A DNA stretch of 11,959 nucleotides. It comes from JBNJEM01 sp051745935. GTDB taxonomy: Bacteria; Planctomycetota; Planctomycetia; Pirellulales; Pirellulaceae. The position numbers were made by a program, and so were the translations under genes. Position 1 is the first letter of the stretch. Each line of letters begins with the position of its first letter. The DNA lies in NCBI GenBank assembly GCA_051745935.1, contig JBNJEM010000182.1:1-11959 (forward strand), written 5' to 3'. Positions 5,727-11,959 of the stretch are shown in pieces. Under the pieces are notes generated by a model, which saw only the letters and a list, made by a program, of their open reading frames with translations, was not told the origin of the DNA and searched no databases.

Positions 5727-7139
5727 TTACTGGACCTCCAGCTGCTGGAGCAAACGGAGGGCTTCGGCGCGGATTTTCGGTTCGGCGTCGACCTCCAAGT
5801 GGCTGCTGCGAGCGGGCCAGGTTTCATAGCCGCCCCAGCGATGCTGTTCGGGGGTCGGCAAATAACCACTGTAACCGTTCGCCAACTCCATGACAAAGGT
5901 ACGCGGCGCGGGACTCCGCTGCTTGATTGCCAATCCCGTTTCGCCAAACACTTCGCATGGGATCGCCGCGATCCGAATGTCTCCGATGCGAATCGCTTGT
6001 AAGACGATTTCGTACCGGGGCGGGTACTCGCTCAGCTCCAGGGCCTCGCGAGCGAAAATCGGGGTCCAGCGGTGCGGCTTTTTCGCTTCAGGGTTCGCCA
6101 AAACGGACTTGGCCCAGGCCATGCGCGCCTCATCCGGCAGACGCACACCTAACTCAATTTCACTTTGGGATGTCGCCAGATGCTCGGGAACGTCGTGTTC
6201 CATCTGGTCGATCGCGTTGAGCACGTCGTCGGCCAACCGTTGTCCCACTTTCTCCAGTCGTTCGAAGGGCGCGAACTGGCCCTTCAGTTTGGTGGCCCCC
6301 GCGTCGCCGCTGGTACCGTTCGACATCATGGCCACCGGTGGCGGGTGAGGGGTGTCCATGGCCAGTTTTTTTTCCACTCGCCGGGCGAACGTGCCGAAAT
6401 AATCCGCGCTGACCCAGCCCCGACGGTAGCCACCACAGTAATGGGGGCTGTAGTTCGCCAGCACGGCTAGAGGCGTGTCATCGGCATGACGAACCGAGAC
6501 GATACTCAGTTGCGGATCGATGGGACCCGCCGGGCGGATCACTCCCGTGCTGCCGCCAGCCACCGACTTGACTCGCTCGTCCGTTTCCCCGAACGGGTTG
6601 GCGCTCACCGTTCCCGGTTCGCACAAAAACCGGCGGCACGCGAACAAGTCCGGCTTCTCGAGTGAAGCGAACCCGATCTTGGCCGGCGCCAGTCGCTGGT
6701 GGGCCCGGGTGACAGCCGCGGCCATCTGTTGAGCGAGCGTCTCATGATACGTGTCATCCACCGGTTCGGTGCCGATGTGTATCGCGCGCACGGCGGCGTG
6801 CGAATGCGTGGCGGACATCAGCATGCATTCGGCGGGAATGCCGGTGTTCCGGCGCGCGAGGGACTTCGCTTTGTCGTAGACCGGCTGCCCAATCATACAG
6901 GCGTCGTTAACGACGATGGCCATTTGCCTCTGGCCGTCGTCCAGCACGAGAGCGCGGCTGGCCAGCGGATCATGGATGCCCCGAACCGGCCCATTCTTGC
7001 TGATGGTCCCATCCAGCGACACGCCTTTGGGCGGCGTGATATCCGTCTTGGCGGCCCCGGCGCGAAAAACCGGTTGGTCGGCGGCGGCGAACACACTCAA
7101 CACGTTCGCGACCATGAACACGATAAGACTAACTCGCAT
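5727..7139 (-). CDS. Secreted neutral/alkaline non-lysosomal ceramidase-like protein
   Basis: The 470-residue product has an N-terminal signal peptide (hydrophobic residues 3-19, likely cleavage near AAA-DQ at 20). FRAGAAKTDITPP (25-37) is the classical start of the neutral ceramidase domain, a zinc amidase fold that in known members cleaves the ceramide amide bond. Conserved blocks include THSH (111-114) and NYSPHYCGG (229-237), which supply the expected zinc histidines. SNGTSGDAG (273-281) occupies the nucleophile-serine region, PCEVFGE (394-400) a glutamate ligand, and NGYSGYLPTPEQH (421-433) a tyrosine ligand. These assignments are by analogy with the Pseudomonas enzyme. The protein is shorter than that enzyme and ends after the catalytic core, so the C-terminal Ig-like domain is absent. 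Planctomycetes have many such proteins of unknown substrate, so ceramide is only an assumption. ATG 7139 is chosen because AAGGAG (7146-7151) sits 6 bases upstream and the signal peptide starts there. Confidence 0.88.
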   Translation of the reverse strand: MRVSLIVFMVANVLSVFAAADQPVFRAGAAKTDITPPKGVSLDGTISKNGPVRGIHDPLASRALVLDDGQRQMAIVVNDACMIGQPVYDKAKSLARRNTGIPAECMLMSATHSHAAVRAIHIGTEPVDDTYHETLAQQMAAAVTRAHQRLAPAKIGFASLEKPDLFACRRFLCEPGTVSANPFGETDERVKSVAGGSTGVIRPAGPIDPQLSIVSVRHADDTPLAVLANYSPHYCGGYRRGWVSADYFGTFARRVEKKLAMDTPHPPPVAMMSNGTSGDAGATKLKGQFAPFERLEKVGQRLADDVLNAIDQMEHDVPEHLATSQSEIELGVRLPDEARMAWAKSVLANPEAKKPHRWTPIFAREALELSEYPPRYEIVLQAIRIGDIRIAAIPCEVFGETGLAIKQRSPAPRTFVMELANGYSGYLPTPEQHRWGGYETWPARSSHLEVDAEPKIRAEALRLLQQLEVQ

Positions 7140-7145
7140 GATACA

Positions 7146-7151
7146 CTCCTT
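7146..7151 (-). promoter_or_regulatory. Strong ribosome binding site that decides the ceramidase-like start
   Basis: AAGGAG on the minus strand, 6 bases before ATG 7139. The frame stays open further upstream to 7232, but that extra part lacks a signal peptide and would bury this site. Confidence 0.75.
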
Positions 7152-7243
7152 GACGCTTCTTGACGAGCAAACGGATCTGGATGAGCCGGCACATGCCCTG
7201 ACCCCGATACTTCGGTTCGCGCCCACGACCACCCGGAAAAGCT

Positions 7244-7252
7244 ATCATACCA
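7244..7252 (-). promoter_or_regulatory. Possible extended -10 promoter for the ceramidase-like gene
   Basis: On the minus strand the sequence TGGTATGAT gives an extended -10 (TGn followed by TATGAT) about 105 bases upstream of the start codon. No good -35 is seen at the right distance. A match by eye only. Confidence 0.3.
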
Positions 7253-7352
7253 TATTCGTACGCTATTTGGGGCGCGGTTCCCAAAGGTCCGTTCCCCCCT
7301 GAGGCACAGGATCGGCGAAGCCCCACGCACTGCACTTTTCCGAGATCGCCGG

Positions 7353-7553
7353 GTATATCCTATTGTTGCATAAAGACGGCGTAGGACGGGTCTCCAGGCC
7401 CGTCTTTTACGGCGCATAAATGTCTTTTTGCGGTTGTTTTAAGATCTCACATTTCGTGAGATCTGCGGACACCAGATCAAGTACGATTTCGTACTTGAAA
7501 AGACGGGCCTGGAGACCCGTCCTACATATACTTTTTGCAACGTTAGGGTATAC
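7353..7553. repeat. About 200-bp inverted-repeat element resembling a REP doublet (REPIN)
   Basis: A 56-bp arm at 7353-7408 is matched by its reverse complement at 7498-7553. The inner 28 bases of each arm (7381-7408 and 7498-7525) are identical and the outer halves diverged. Each inner arm is a hairpin in itself: GTAG, then GACGGG and CCCGTC around an 8-base loop. A 5' GTAG plus hairpin is the hallmark of REP sequences, and two in inverse orientation form a REPIN. Between the arms are two more perfect hairpins: AGATCTCAC/GTGAGATCT (7442-7464) and TCAAGTACG/CGTACTTGA (7477-7498), both with loops reading ATTT. The element lies in the divergent gap between the ceramidase-like gene and mutY. No flanking target duplication and no transposase are visible. 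Confidence 0.75.
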
Positions 7554-7781
7554 TTGCTTGCTTAACCTGGACGAGCCGGAACCATACAAGGTTAGGCCGC
7601 GTGGGTGTCAGGGGTCGGAGTCGCCGATGCCACCGATCGGGCCGTTTGATGTTTGATCCGGGATGGGACGGGTGGCGTGCAGGGGCCGTGAGTGCATTTG
7701 TGTTTATTCGCAAGGACAGGGAAACCGACCCATGCCATCGGGGTGGTTTGTTTCCAATGGCAACAGTAGCGTGGCGATCGC
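7554..7781. other. Leader region upstream of mutY
   Basis: No gene or clear promoter is seen in these 228 bases between the inverted-repeat element and the mutY start codon. mutY also lacks an obvious Shine-Dalgarno sequence: the bases before the ATG read GTGGCGATCGC. Confidence 0.4.
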
Positions 7782-8897
7782 ATGAAAAAGACTGACATCC
7801 TTGAGTTTCAGAGGCGTCTGATCCGTTGGTACCGGCAGCAAGGCCGAGATTTACCCTGGCGACGCACCACGGATCCGTACGCGATCTGGGTGTCGGAGAT
7901 CATGCTACAACAGACTCAAGTCAAAAACGTCGTGCCGTACTATGAACGCTTCATGACGTCGTTTCCCACGGTGGAGGCGTTGGCGAGCGCCGATTTGCAC
8001 CAAGTACTCAAGCTATGGGAGGGGCTGGGATATTACGCACGCGCCCGCAACCTGCACAAGGCGGCAAACGTGATCGTGAATGCGCATGGAGCATGTTTTC
8101 CGACCCACATCGACGACGTGAGAAGCCTACCCGGGATTGGTGAGTACACGGCGGCGGCGATCAGTAGCATCGCGTATGAGGCGGACATGCCGGCCGTTGA
8201 CGGTAATGTCAACCGCGTGTTGAGCCGGATCTTCATGGTTGACGTGGATCCAAAATCAAGCCGAGGCAAGAGAATCCTGCGGGACAGAGCCGCGTCGTTA
8301 TTGGCGGCTGGTCAAGCCGGCACGTTCAACCAGGCCATGATGGAAATTGGCGCGATCATCTGCACCCCTCGCGCGCCGCGGTGCTCGGCGTGTCCGGTCG
8401 GCGCATTGTGCCAAGCGCGGCGGACAAACCAACAAGCCGAGTATCCCGTCAAATCCTTCAAAAGGCAAAGGCCGCACAAAACCGTTGCCGTGGGCATTGT
8501 TTTCAAAGCGGAAAAGATACTGATTGACCGGCGAAAACCAGATGGCATGCTCGGGGGGCTATGGGAATTTCCCGGGGGACGCGTCGAGGATGACGAACGG
8601 GGTGAGGAGGCCGTGGTTCGCGAGGTGAAAGAAGAGTTGGGCGTCGAGGTTGAGGTGTTGAGTCACCTGGCCACGGTGGAGCACCAATACACGCACTTCA
8701 CGGTTTCCCTGCATGCCTTCGTGTGCCGGTTCGTGTCCGGAAGCCCCAAGGCCATTGGATGCGATGACTGGAAGTGGGTCACGCCGGGTGAGTTGTCGGA
8801 TTACGCGTTTCCGCGAGCGAATGGAAAGCTGATCGAGATTTTGCTGAAATCGCCCTTGCCGAAGAAGATCCGCAAAGTGGATGCAAGTGGCAAGTAA
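7782..8897 (+). CDS. mutY: A/G-specific adenine DNA glycosylase (MutY) with an intact Nudix box
   Basis: The 371-residue enzyme should remove adenine mispaired with 8-oxoguanine in base excision repair. The N-terminal glycosylase domain has catalytic Glu39 in SEIMLQQTQV (38-47), the helix-hairpin-helix LPGIGEYTAAAI (116-127), and the catalytic Asp140 in AVDGNVNRVL. An iron-sulfur loop follows with Cys194, Cys201, Cys204 and Cys210 (C-X6-C-X2-C-X5-C). The C-terminal domain (about 232-355) has the MutT-like fold that in MutY reads 8-oxoguanine, including QYTHFTVSLHAF (302-313). Unusually, it keeps the full Nudix consensus GX5EX7REUXEEXGU: G266, E272, R280, E281, E284, E285 and G287. Most characterised MutY proteins have a degenerate version. 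ATG 7782 gives a normal N-terminus although no ribosome binding site precedes it. The gene stands alone, divergent from the ceramidase-like gene. Confidence 0.96.
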   Translation: MKKTDILEFQRRLIRWYRQQGRDLPWRRTTDPYAIWVSEIMLQQTQVKNVVPYYERFMTSFPTVEALASADLHQVLKLWEGLGYYARARNLHKAANVIVNAHGACFPTHIDDVRSLPGIGEYTAAAISSIAYEADMPAVDGNVNRVLSRIFMVDVDPKSSRGKRILRDRAASLLAAGQAGTFNQAMMEIGAIICTPRAPRCSACPVGALCQARRTNQQAEYPVKSFKRQRPHKTVAVGIVFKAEKILIDRRKPDGMLGGLWEFPGGRVEDDERGEEAVVREVKEELGVEVEVLSHLATVEHQYTHFTVSLHAFVCRFVSGSPKAIGCDDWKWVTPGELSDYAFPRANGKLIEILLKSPLPKKIRKVDASGK

Positions 8898-9546
8898 GCA
8901 TCTGCAAGTAGGGGTCGAAGGGAAATCCTTGCCGGTTCCCGTCGGCCGCGCAATCGGGGATCCAAAAGTGAAAGGCCAGGAGTTCCGGGTTCCACGGTAC
9001 CGTTGATCAACCAGGTCAGACCACCCCCGATGTCAAACGCCTCTCGCAGCGGGAGAACCGCGTGCCGATGGACTTGTCCCAAGTGAAAGAGAAAACGTCG
9101 TCTTAACGCATCGAGGCTGCTGGGGGGAATTCGGAGCGACGGCGAGTGCCGCCGCGGATCCTCGTGAATCTCGTCCGTTCGACGTCCGCGGAGAAAACTC
9201 TCAAGACCCACATGCGCCACCGCGTCATATCCATATCGAAACCCGGGAGCGACCAATGGAGCCAAGCGGGAACTGTGCAGCGGCGGGTTTCGAATCGACG
9301 GATGGAAGAAACAATCAGACGGCCCGCTGTGGACGGCTAAGCTTTCCGCGATTGGCGTTTCCGGCAACGCTGCGAAAACCTTTCGGCGCAAGCACCACAC
9401 ATTTCGAGCCTCTTCGTCAACGGCCAACCGGCGACAGTCGTGTGCTTTCCCGCGCTCCGGAACCGTGTTACCATCAAGGGTATTACCAGGTTGTGGGCCT
9501 ACCCGATTTCTGCCTTGTATCGAGTGCCGAAGGCCAAGGATTCCGC
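8898..9546. other. Intergenic stretch between mutY and the GH28 gene
   Basis: These 649 bases hold no gene that can be supported. A long open frame runs on the minus strand from 9427 to 8801 (208 codons, TTG start). It overlaps the end of mutY, has no ribosome binding site, and its translation matches no family that could be recognised. No hairpin with a T-run follows mutY. AAGGA at 9536-9540 is the ribosome binding site for the GH28 gene. Confidence 0.5.
9536..9540 (+). promoter_or_regulatory. Ribosome binding site that decides the GH28 start
   Basis: AAGGA, 6 bases before ATG 9547. The frame is open back to 9256, but the 97 extra residues have no signal-peptide character and this site fits the signal-peptide start. 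Confidence 0.7.
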
Positions 9547-11616
9547 ATGAAGATCCATCAGATTCTTTTGCTGCTATTTTCCATTTTTGGTGTTTCCGGT
9601 GTTTCTCAGGCCGCGCCGCCCACGTTCGATGTTCGTCATCATGGGGCCACTGGTGAAGGCAAGAGGTTGGATACGGCGCATATCCAAAAGGCGATCGACG
9701 CGTGCGCTGACGCCGGTGGTGGAAGGGTACTCTTTCCTGAGGGTACCTACCTTACGGGTTCGCTCGAACTGAAATCCGGAGTGCGTCTCGTCCTCACTCC
9801 GAAAGCCGTACTGATGGGCAGTTCCAACCTGAAACACTATCCGAAGCGAAAACTGATCTACGCCGCTGATGCAACGGACATTACCATTGAAGGCGGTGGT
9901 ACGATCGACGGGCAGGGCCATCTGTTTTGGAAAAAACGAGACAAATCTTACAGCGGTCCGATGTATCGTGGCACGGCACAGTTCAACTACGAGCCACTGC
10001 CTCGCCCATCGTTCCTGTATTTCCAGCGATGCCGAGACGTCACACTGCGGAACATCACGCTAAAGAATTCGCCCGCATGGACCGTCCATCTTCTTCGCTG
10101 CCGAGATGCCATGATGGAGCGTCTGACCATCCGAAATCCACTCCACGGGCCAAACACGGACGGGATCGACATCAATTCTTCGATCGACGTCGTTGTGCGC
10201 GATTGCGATATCGTCACGGGGGACGACGGGGTAGTCCTCAAAAGCACTGAACCGGGGCACGATCATCCCTCGCGAAATATTACTGTCGAAGGCTGCCGAA
10301 TATGGTCCGCCTGCAACTGTCTGAAGATAGGCACTGAAACACATGACCGTTTCGAGAACATTCGCTTTCGGAACTGTCATCTCTACGCGAAATCCGACAA
10401 CACGCTCGAACGGCCTCTGTCCGGGGTGGCCATTGAATCGGTTGACGGCGCTCATTTGTCGAATATCAGGGTGACGGACATCACGATGGATCACGTTCGA
10501 GCGCCCATTTTTGTCCGGCTGGGACATCGGGCCGGAAAACGCGGACATCGACAAGTCGAGCCTCGCGTCCCCGGGCAAATCAAGGACGTGGTCATTCGTG
10601 GCGTCGTGTCAAAAGACTCGCTGTTCGAGTCATCGATCACCGGCATTCCCAGCCGCTGCGTCAAGGAGATTACACTGGAGAACCTCCAACTTGAGTATGA
10701 AGGGGGTGGCAACGAAGAATGGGTACTGGCCGAGGTCCCCGACGAAGCCAAGGTCCGCGGTTATCCGGAAGCGCAGATGTTCGGCCGCCTGCCCGCCTAC
10801 GGGCTTTATTGCCGACACGTTAACGGAATCCGCCTCAAGAACGTCGCGATCAGTTGTCTGAATCCCGACCCGCGACCAATGCTCGTTTGCGACAATGTTG
10901 TGAATTTGACAGCCGACACTGTGAATGCCGCATCAGTGCACTCCGCATTGCCTGTCTTCTGGTTGCTCAACACGCGGCAAGCGGTGATTCGAGACTGCAC
11001 GGCTCCGCCGGAGACCAAAACGTTCGTAGCCGTCGAGAGCAGCGACCAGATCGAGCTCGAATCAAATGATACGAGCAACGCGGAAATTCCTCTGGCCGAG
11101 CTGGAAACCGGTGAGTTGGTGGAACAGAACGTACCGCTCTTCAGTGAAACGTCGCCCGGGTTAGTCAAAATCGAGGCCGAGGCGATGCGGCTGCTAGATC
11201 CGATGACGGCCCGGGTCGACAGCGAACAGCCGTCAGGCAAGTATATCACGGTGGATTTGTCCCACTCGCGCGACCGTGGCTCGGCGCTCTGCCGGTTCCA
11301 AATCAGCCGGCCCGCTGAATACGAAATCTGGGTCCGTGCGTTCGGCGGTTCCGGGGAATCCAACAGCTTCTACACCGCGATAGACCGCGGGCCGCTGGCC
11401 CTGACCGACGTCACGGAATTGAAGAGATGGCATTGGCTCAAAGTTCACCACCGCGAGGAGACCAACGGCACAACCCGAACCCAGAAGACCTACGACCTCA
11501 AGGCCGGTATCCACACCTTCCAGCTTCGCAACCGCGAAAGCGGAACGAGAATTGACACGGTTATTCTGGTTCGCACGAGCGAGGAGTTCACTCCGCGGAA
11601 CCCGGAGGGACCGTGA
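9547..11616 (+). CDS. Secreted glycoside hydrolase family 28-like protein with C-terminal carbohydrate-binding-like domain
   Basis: The 689-residue product has a signal peptide (MKIHQILLLLFSIFGVSGVS, cleavage after about QA at 22). FDVRHHGATGEGKRLDT (27-43) opens a right-handed parallel beta-helix of the pectate lyase/polygalacturonase type (to about 500). GH28 signature residues are present: NTD (203-205) and GDD (225-227). The usual GHG-type motif is replaced by CNCLKIGTE (256-264), so the active-site histidine is missing, and RFENIRFRN (268-276) is a weak match to the region carrying the RIK motif. Residues about 538-682 form a beta-sandwich like CBM6/CBM35 modules (KIEAEAM, AEYEIWVRAFG, SFYTAIDRG, WHWLKV, AGIHTFQLRNRESGTRID). 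Substrate is probably a pectin-type or other acidic polysaccharide, but activity is uncertain. AAGGA (9536-9540) sits 6 bases before ATG 9547; upstream in-frame starts lack a signal peptide. Confidence 0.9.
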   Translation: MKIHQILLLLFSIFGVSGVSQAAPPTFDVRHHGATGEGKRLDTAHIQKAIDACADAGGGRVLFPEGTYLTGSLELKSGVRLVLTPKAVLMGSSNLKHYPKRKLIYAADATDITIEGGGTIDGQGHLFWKKRDKSYSGPMYRGTAQFNYEPLPRPSFLYFQRCRDVTLRNITLKNSPAWTVHLLRCRDAMMERLTIRNPLHGPNTDGIDINSSIDVVVRDCDIVTGDDGVVLKSTEPGHDHPSRNITVEGCRIWSACNCLKIGTETHDRFENIRFRNCHLYAKSDNTLERPLSGVAIESVDGAHLSNIRVTDITMDHVRAPIFVRLGHRAGKRGHRQVEPRVPGQIKDVVIRGVVSKDSLFESSITGIPSRCVKEITLENLQLEYEGGGNEEWVLAEVPDEAKVRGYPEAQMFGRLPAYGLYCRHVNGIRLKNVAISCLNPDPRPMLVCDNVVNLTADTVNAASVHSALPVFWLLNTRQAVIRDCTAPPETKTFVAVESSDQIELESNDTSNAEIPLAELETGELVEQNVPLFSETSPGLVKIEAEAMRLLDPMTARVDSEQPSGKYITVDLSHSRDRGSALCRFQISRPAEYEIWVRAFGGSGESNSFYTAIDRGPLALTDVTELKRWHWLKVHHREETNGTTRTQKTYDLKAGIHTFQLRNRESGTRIDTVILVRTSEEFTPRNPEGP

Positions 11617-11642
11617 TATCAAATGGACAATCCGACGGGAGC

Positions 11643-11768
11643 AACGGGAGCAGACACTCTGATGTTCGCTGATTTTCGCTGTGAATCCGCGGGCTTTGTC
11701 AAGGATTCTGGCACGGGGAAGGCAAGCGAAAAGGCCAGTGCACGGGAGAACCGTGGCAACCGCGAGGG
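11643..11768. repeat. 126-bp direct repeat, copy 1
   Basis: This copy differs from 11812-11937 at only 4 of 126 positions by manual alignment. It starts with AACGGGAGCAGACACTCTGA and carries two decamers (TGATGTTCGC, TGATTTTCGC; 11660-11679). It then contains an inverted pair GAATCC/GGATTC (about 11683-11708) and a second one CTGGC/GCCAG. It begins 26 bases after the GH28 stop. No coding potential is evident. Confidence 0.9.
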
Positions 11769-11780
11769 AGCAAACGGGAG

Positions 11781-11810
11781 AAACGGGAGCAGACACTCTG
11801 ATTTTCGCTC
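11781..11810. repeat. Partial 30-bp copy of the repeat head
   Basis: A 30-base unit beginning AAACGGGAGCAGACACTCTG matches the start of copy 2 (11811-11840) at 29 of 30 positions and lies directly in front of it. The head of the repeat has been tandemly duplicated with a 30-bp period. Confidence 0.88.
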
Positions 11811-11811
11811 A

Positions 11812-11937
11812 AACGGGAGCAGACACTCTGATTTTCGCTGATTTTCGGTGTGAATCCGCAGGCTTTGTCAAGGATTCTGGCACGGGGAAGGCAAGCGAAA
11901 AGGCCAGTGCACGGAAGAACCGTGGCAACCGCGAGGG
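11812..11937. repeat. 126-bp direct repeat, copy 2
   Basis: Same length and order as copy 1, with a start-to-start distance of 169 bases. The 4 differences are single-base substitutions, which suggests recent duplication. Sequence after it again ends in GCGAGGG at the window edge (11953-11959), so the array may continue. Confidence 0.9.
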
Positions 11938-11959
11938 CATCGCGTCACCAGAGCGAGGG

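Noticed and set aside
7140..7232. N-terminal extension of the ceramidase-like protein to 7232.
   Set aside because: The extra 31 residues have no signal-peptide character, and the strong AAGGAG at 7146-7151 together with the signal peptide points to ATG 7139.
7353..7553. Autonomous insertion sequence.
   Set aside because: The element is only about 200 bp, encodes no transposase and shows no target-site duplication. A REPIN or MITE explanation fits better.
8801..9427. A 208-codon open frame on the minus strand between mutY and the GH28 gene.
   Set aside because: It begins with TTG without a ribosome binding site, overlaps the 3' end of mutY by about 97 bases, and its translation shows no recognisable domain or signal peptide. 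Long chance frames are common in GC-rich DNA. A protein homology search would settle it.
11643..11937. Possible CRISPR-like array at the right end.
   Set aside because: The repeats are 126 bp long, only two full copies are present, the spacing contains repeat fragments rather than unique spacers of constant length, and no cas gene is nearby.

Overview
The window looks like a chromosomal segment of a planctomycete, probably of the Pirellula/Rhodopirellula type. The evidence is a DUF1559 protein (prepilin-like N-terminus, H-X9-DG motif near the C-terminus), a small regulatory-like-domain lipoprotein of the kind usually found beside DUF1559 genes, a membrane-anchored TPR protein, and secreted ceramidase-like and pectinase-like enzymes. 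The gaps are long and rich in repeats. Only about two thirds of the 12 kb is coding. No transposase, phage, tRNA, rRNA or CRISPR feature was seen.

Layout. Positions 1-7139 carry five minus-strand genes: a TPR protein (33-1505), a lipoprotein (2076-2588), a DUF1559 protein (3457-4518), CutA (5168-5497) and a neutral/alkaline ceramidase-like protein (5727-7139). Gaps of about 230 to 870 bases separate them, so they are more likely single transcription units than one operon. At 7140-7781 the strand switches in a divergent gap that holds an inverted-repeat element of about 200 bp resembling a REP doublet (REPIN). Two plus-strand genes follow: mutY (7782-8897) and a secreted GH28 pectinase-like protein with a C-terminal carbohydrate-binding-like domain (9547-11616). 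The last 340 bases hold two near-identical 126-bp direct repeats and a partial third copy.

How the genes relate. The lipoprotein and the DUF1559 protein are a recognisable planctomycete pairing, here split by 868 bases that contain REP-like hairpins. The ceramidase-like and GH28 proteins both have signal peptides and fit a life of degrading extracellular lipids or polysaccharides. CutA and MutY are housekeeping genes with no evident link to their neighbours. There is no sign of a defence, secondary-metabolite or mobile gene system.

Most worth a second look: a MutY whose C-terminal domain keeps a complete MutT-type Nudix box; the REPIN-like element at 7353-7553; the 126-bp repeats at the right edge and the decamer repeat family they share with 5558-5597; a perfect 28-bp palindrome behind the lipoprotein gene; and a GH28 protein lacking the usual active-site histidine motif.
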